The notes under the pieces were generated by a model. That model had not been told where the DNA came from. It saw only the letters and a program-made list of their open reading frames with translations, and made no database searches. Both the position numbers and the translations under genes were made by a program. Source: Rubrivivax sp. SCN 71-131 (GTDB lineage: Bacteria; Pseudomonadota; Gammaproteobacteria; Burkholderiales; Burkholderiaceae_C). Taken from it: 64,000 nt of DNA. Positions 62,019-64,000 of the stretch are shown here, one piece after another. Within the stretch, counting starts at the first letter, position 1, and each line of letters opens with the position of its first letter. The stretch covers positions 62,001-126,000 of the forward strand of contig MEFD01000016.1 in the NCBI GenBank assembly GCA_001724995.1, written 5' to 3'.

Positions 62019-63571
62019 ATGACGCTAACGGTCAGCGCGAGCCTTGGCCGCTGACGATCGCCGTGCAGGCGCTCGGCGGACAGGGCGGCGGCGTGCTCGT
62101 CGACTGGATCGTCGACCTCGCCGAGGCCAACGGCTTCATCGCGCAATCGACCTCGGTCGCCGGCGTCGCGCAGCGCACCGGCGCGACCATCTACTACCTC
62201 GAGCTGGTGCCGCGCAGCGTGCTGCCCGCCGACGGCCGGCTGCCCGTGCTGGCGCAGATGCCGGTGCCCGGCGAGGTCGACATCGTCATCGCCTCCGAGC
62301 TGATGGAGGCCGGCCGCGCCGTGCAGCGCGGCTTCGTCACCCCCGGCCGCACGACGGTGATCGCCTCGTCGCACCGGACGTATTCGGCCGACGAGAAGGT
62401 CGAGCCCGGCAACGGCATCGCCGACAGCGCCGCGGTGCTGAAGGCGGTGCGTGCCAAGGCGCGACGGCTGATCTGCGACGACCTGGCGGCCCTGGCGGTG
62501 CGCAACGGCAGCGTCATCTCGGCGAGCCTGTTCGGCGCCCTGGCCGGCAGCGAGGCGTTGCCGTTCGGGCAGCAGGCCTTCGAGGAGACGGTGCGCCGCG
62601 CCGGCGTCGGTGTCGAACCCAGCCTGCGCGCACTGCGCGCGGCAGCCGAGGTGGCGCGGCGCGAGCCGGGCGAGCCGCACGGCGACTCGATGGTCACGCA
62701 AGCGCCGGCCTTGCCGGCGCGGGCCGCGAGCGCCGAGGCGCAGCCGCTGCTCGATCGCCTGCGGCGCGAGTTCCCCGAGCCGGCATGGCCGATGCTCGGC
62801 GCCGGGCTCGCCCGCGTCGTCGAATACCAGGATCTGCGCTACGGCAGCGAATACCTCGACCGCATGGCCGACGTGCTCGAATGCGAACGCCGCGCCGGCG
62901 GCGCCGCGCGCGGGTTTCCGCTCACCACCGAGGCGGCGCGCCAGGTTGCCGTGGCCATGGCCTACGACGACGTGATCCGCGTCGCCGACCTGAAGATCCG
63001 CGGCGAGCGCTTCACGCGCATCCGCGGCGAACTCGGCGCTGCGCAGGGCGACGTCGTGCAGACCGAGGAGTTCTTCCATCCGCGCCTGCAGGAGGTGTGC
63101 TCGATGCTGCCGCGGCGGCTCGGGCAATGGCTCGAAGCGTCGCCGCGCACGAGCGCCTGGCTCTCCCGCCGCGTCGACCGCGGCCGGCGCCTGCGCCCGG
63201 GCACCGTGCTCGGGCACCTGCAGCTCAGCCTCGTCGCCGGGCTGCGCCGCTGGCGCCGCGGCATGCTGCGCCACGGCCGCGAGCAGGCCCACCTCGAGGC
63301 CTGGCTCGAGGCGGCACGGCGCGTCTGCGCGCACGATCCGGCGCTGGCGCTGGAGATCGTGCGCTGCCGCCGGCTGATCAAGGGCTACAGCGACACGCAC
63401 GCGCGCGGCAGCGGCCGCTTCGATCGCCTGATGGGGGCCGCGCGCGCGCTCGAAGGGCGAGTCGACGCCGCTTCCGCCCTCGCCGGCCTGCGCACCGCGG
63501 CGCTGAAGGACGCGTCGGGGCAGGCGCTCGAGGCGCGCTGGCGCATGCTGGAACTGCCGGACAAGGCCTGA
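62015..63571 (+). CDS. Indolepyruvate oxidoreductase beta subunit-like (IorB) with long C-terminal extension (DUF6537-like)
   Basis: IAVQALGGQGGGVLVDWIVDLAEANGFIAQSTSVAGVAQRTGATIYYLEL; ~300-aa C-terminal extension; 4-nt overlap with iorA. Confidence 0.88.
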   Translation: MNDANGQREPWPLTIAVQALGGQGGGVLVDWIVDLAEANGFIAQSTSVAGVAQRTGATIYYLELVPRSVLPADGRLPVLAQMPVPGEVDIVIASELMEAGRAVQRGFVTPGRTTVIASSHRTYSADEKVEPGNGIADSAAVLKAVRAKARRLICDDLAALAVRNGSVISASLFGALAGSEALPFGQQAFEETVRRAGVGVEPSLRALRAAAEVARREPGEPHGDSMVTQAPALPARAASAEAQPLLDRLRREFPEPAWPMLGAGLARVVEYQDLRYGSEYLDRMADVLECERRAGGAARGFPLTTEAARQVAVAMAYDDVIRVADLKIRGERFTRIRGELGAAQGDVVQTEEFFHPRLQEVCSMLPRRLGQWLEASPRTSAWLSRRVDRGRRLRPGTVLGHLQLSLVAGLRRWRRGMLRHGREQAHLEAWLEAARRVCAHDPALALEIVRCRRLIKGYSDTHARGSGRFDRLMGAARALEGRVDAASALAGLRTAALKDASGQALEARWRMLELPDKA

Positions 63572-63663
63572 GCCTTGCGCGGGCCGCGCCGCCGCGGCCC
63601 GCGACGGTGGCACATCACGTCGAATCGACGCCGGCCATCATGCCGGTGCGGCGCCGGCTGCGC

Positions 63664-64000
63664 TCAGCGCATGAACGAAGGCAGCCACAGCGCGATCCCC
63701 GGCCAGGCGATGACGACGCCGAGGCAGGCCAGCGCGGCAACGACGAAGCCGCCGACGTTGGCGAACATCTGCCACGAGCCGACGTCCGGAATCAGCCCCT
63801 TGACGACGAACACGTTCATGCCCAACGGCGGGGTGATGAGCCCGAGTTCGACGACGATGACGACGACGATGCCGAACCAGATCGGGTCGAGCGCGAGCGC
63901 CTGGACGATCGGGAAGAAGATCGGGATCGTCAGGAAGATCATCGCCAGGCCGTCGAACACGCAACCGAGCAGAACGTAGATCAGGCACATCACCAGCACG
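63664..64000 (-). CDS. TRAP transporter large permease (DctM-like), C-terminal part, truncated by the window edge
   Basis: LIYVLLGCVFDGLAMIFLTIPIFFPIVQALALDPIWFGIVVVIVVELGLITPPLGMNVFVVKGL. Confidence 0.9.
   Translation of the reverse strand, partial: VLVMCLIYVLLGCVFDGLAMIFLTIPIFFPIVQALALDPIWFGIVVVIVVELGLITPPLGMNVFVVKGLIPDVGSWQMFANVGGFVVAALACLGVVIAWPGIALWLPSFMR

Overview
64-kb window of a high-GC chromosome that looks like a Burkholderiales-type betaproteobacterium. About 1-39.8 kb is mostly conserved core: sensor kinase/LuxR response regulator, surE-pcm-nlpD (without rpoS), an inserted liv ABC transporter/acyl-CoA ligase operon, rlmD, carAB, greA, yhbY-rlmE-ftsH-glmM (without folP), PHO-box-controlled pstSCAB-phoU-phoB-phoR, and hemCDXY. 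A tRNA-Arg(ACG) at 39808-39884 is the attachment site of a small decayed island, shown by an ~87-bp direct repeat at 39839-39925 and 42230-42316. The island carries a truncated hsdM, a class II Fic protein with a C-terminal winged-helix-like region, and an array of 22-bp palindromes upstream of fic. It is followed by secreted hypotheticals and a broken type I restriction locus (hsdR 5' stub, AlbA/Schlafen-type C-terminal fragment, frameshifted hsdM). From 47 to 64 kb lies the most unusual locus. One tightly overlapping minus-strand operon encodes a cytoplasmic-type molybdopterin oxidoreductase, an FeS subunit, a membrane anchor, a TorT-like binding protein, an RbsA/RbsC-like ABC transporter, and an Old-Yellow-Enzyme protein with an apparent FN3-like C-terminal domain. 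Next to it are an AraC regulator, a Bug/TctC-type binding protein, and a cyclase-iorA-iorB operon. Three copies of a GCTATCCG-N12-GCTRTCCG-like site lie upstream of these transcription units with the same polarity, which suggests a single AraC-controlled catabolic regulon. All family calls come from reading protein motifs by eye; no database search was run.
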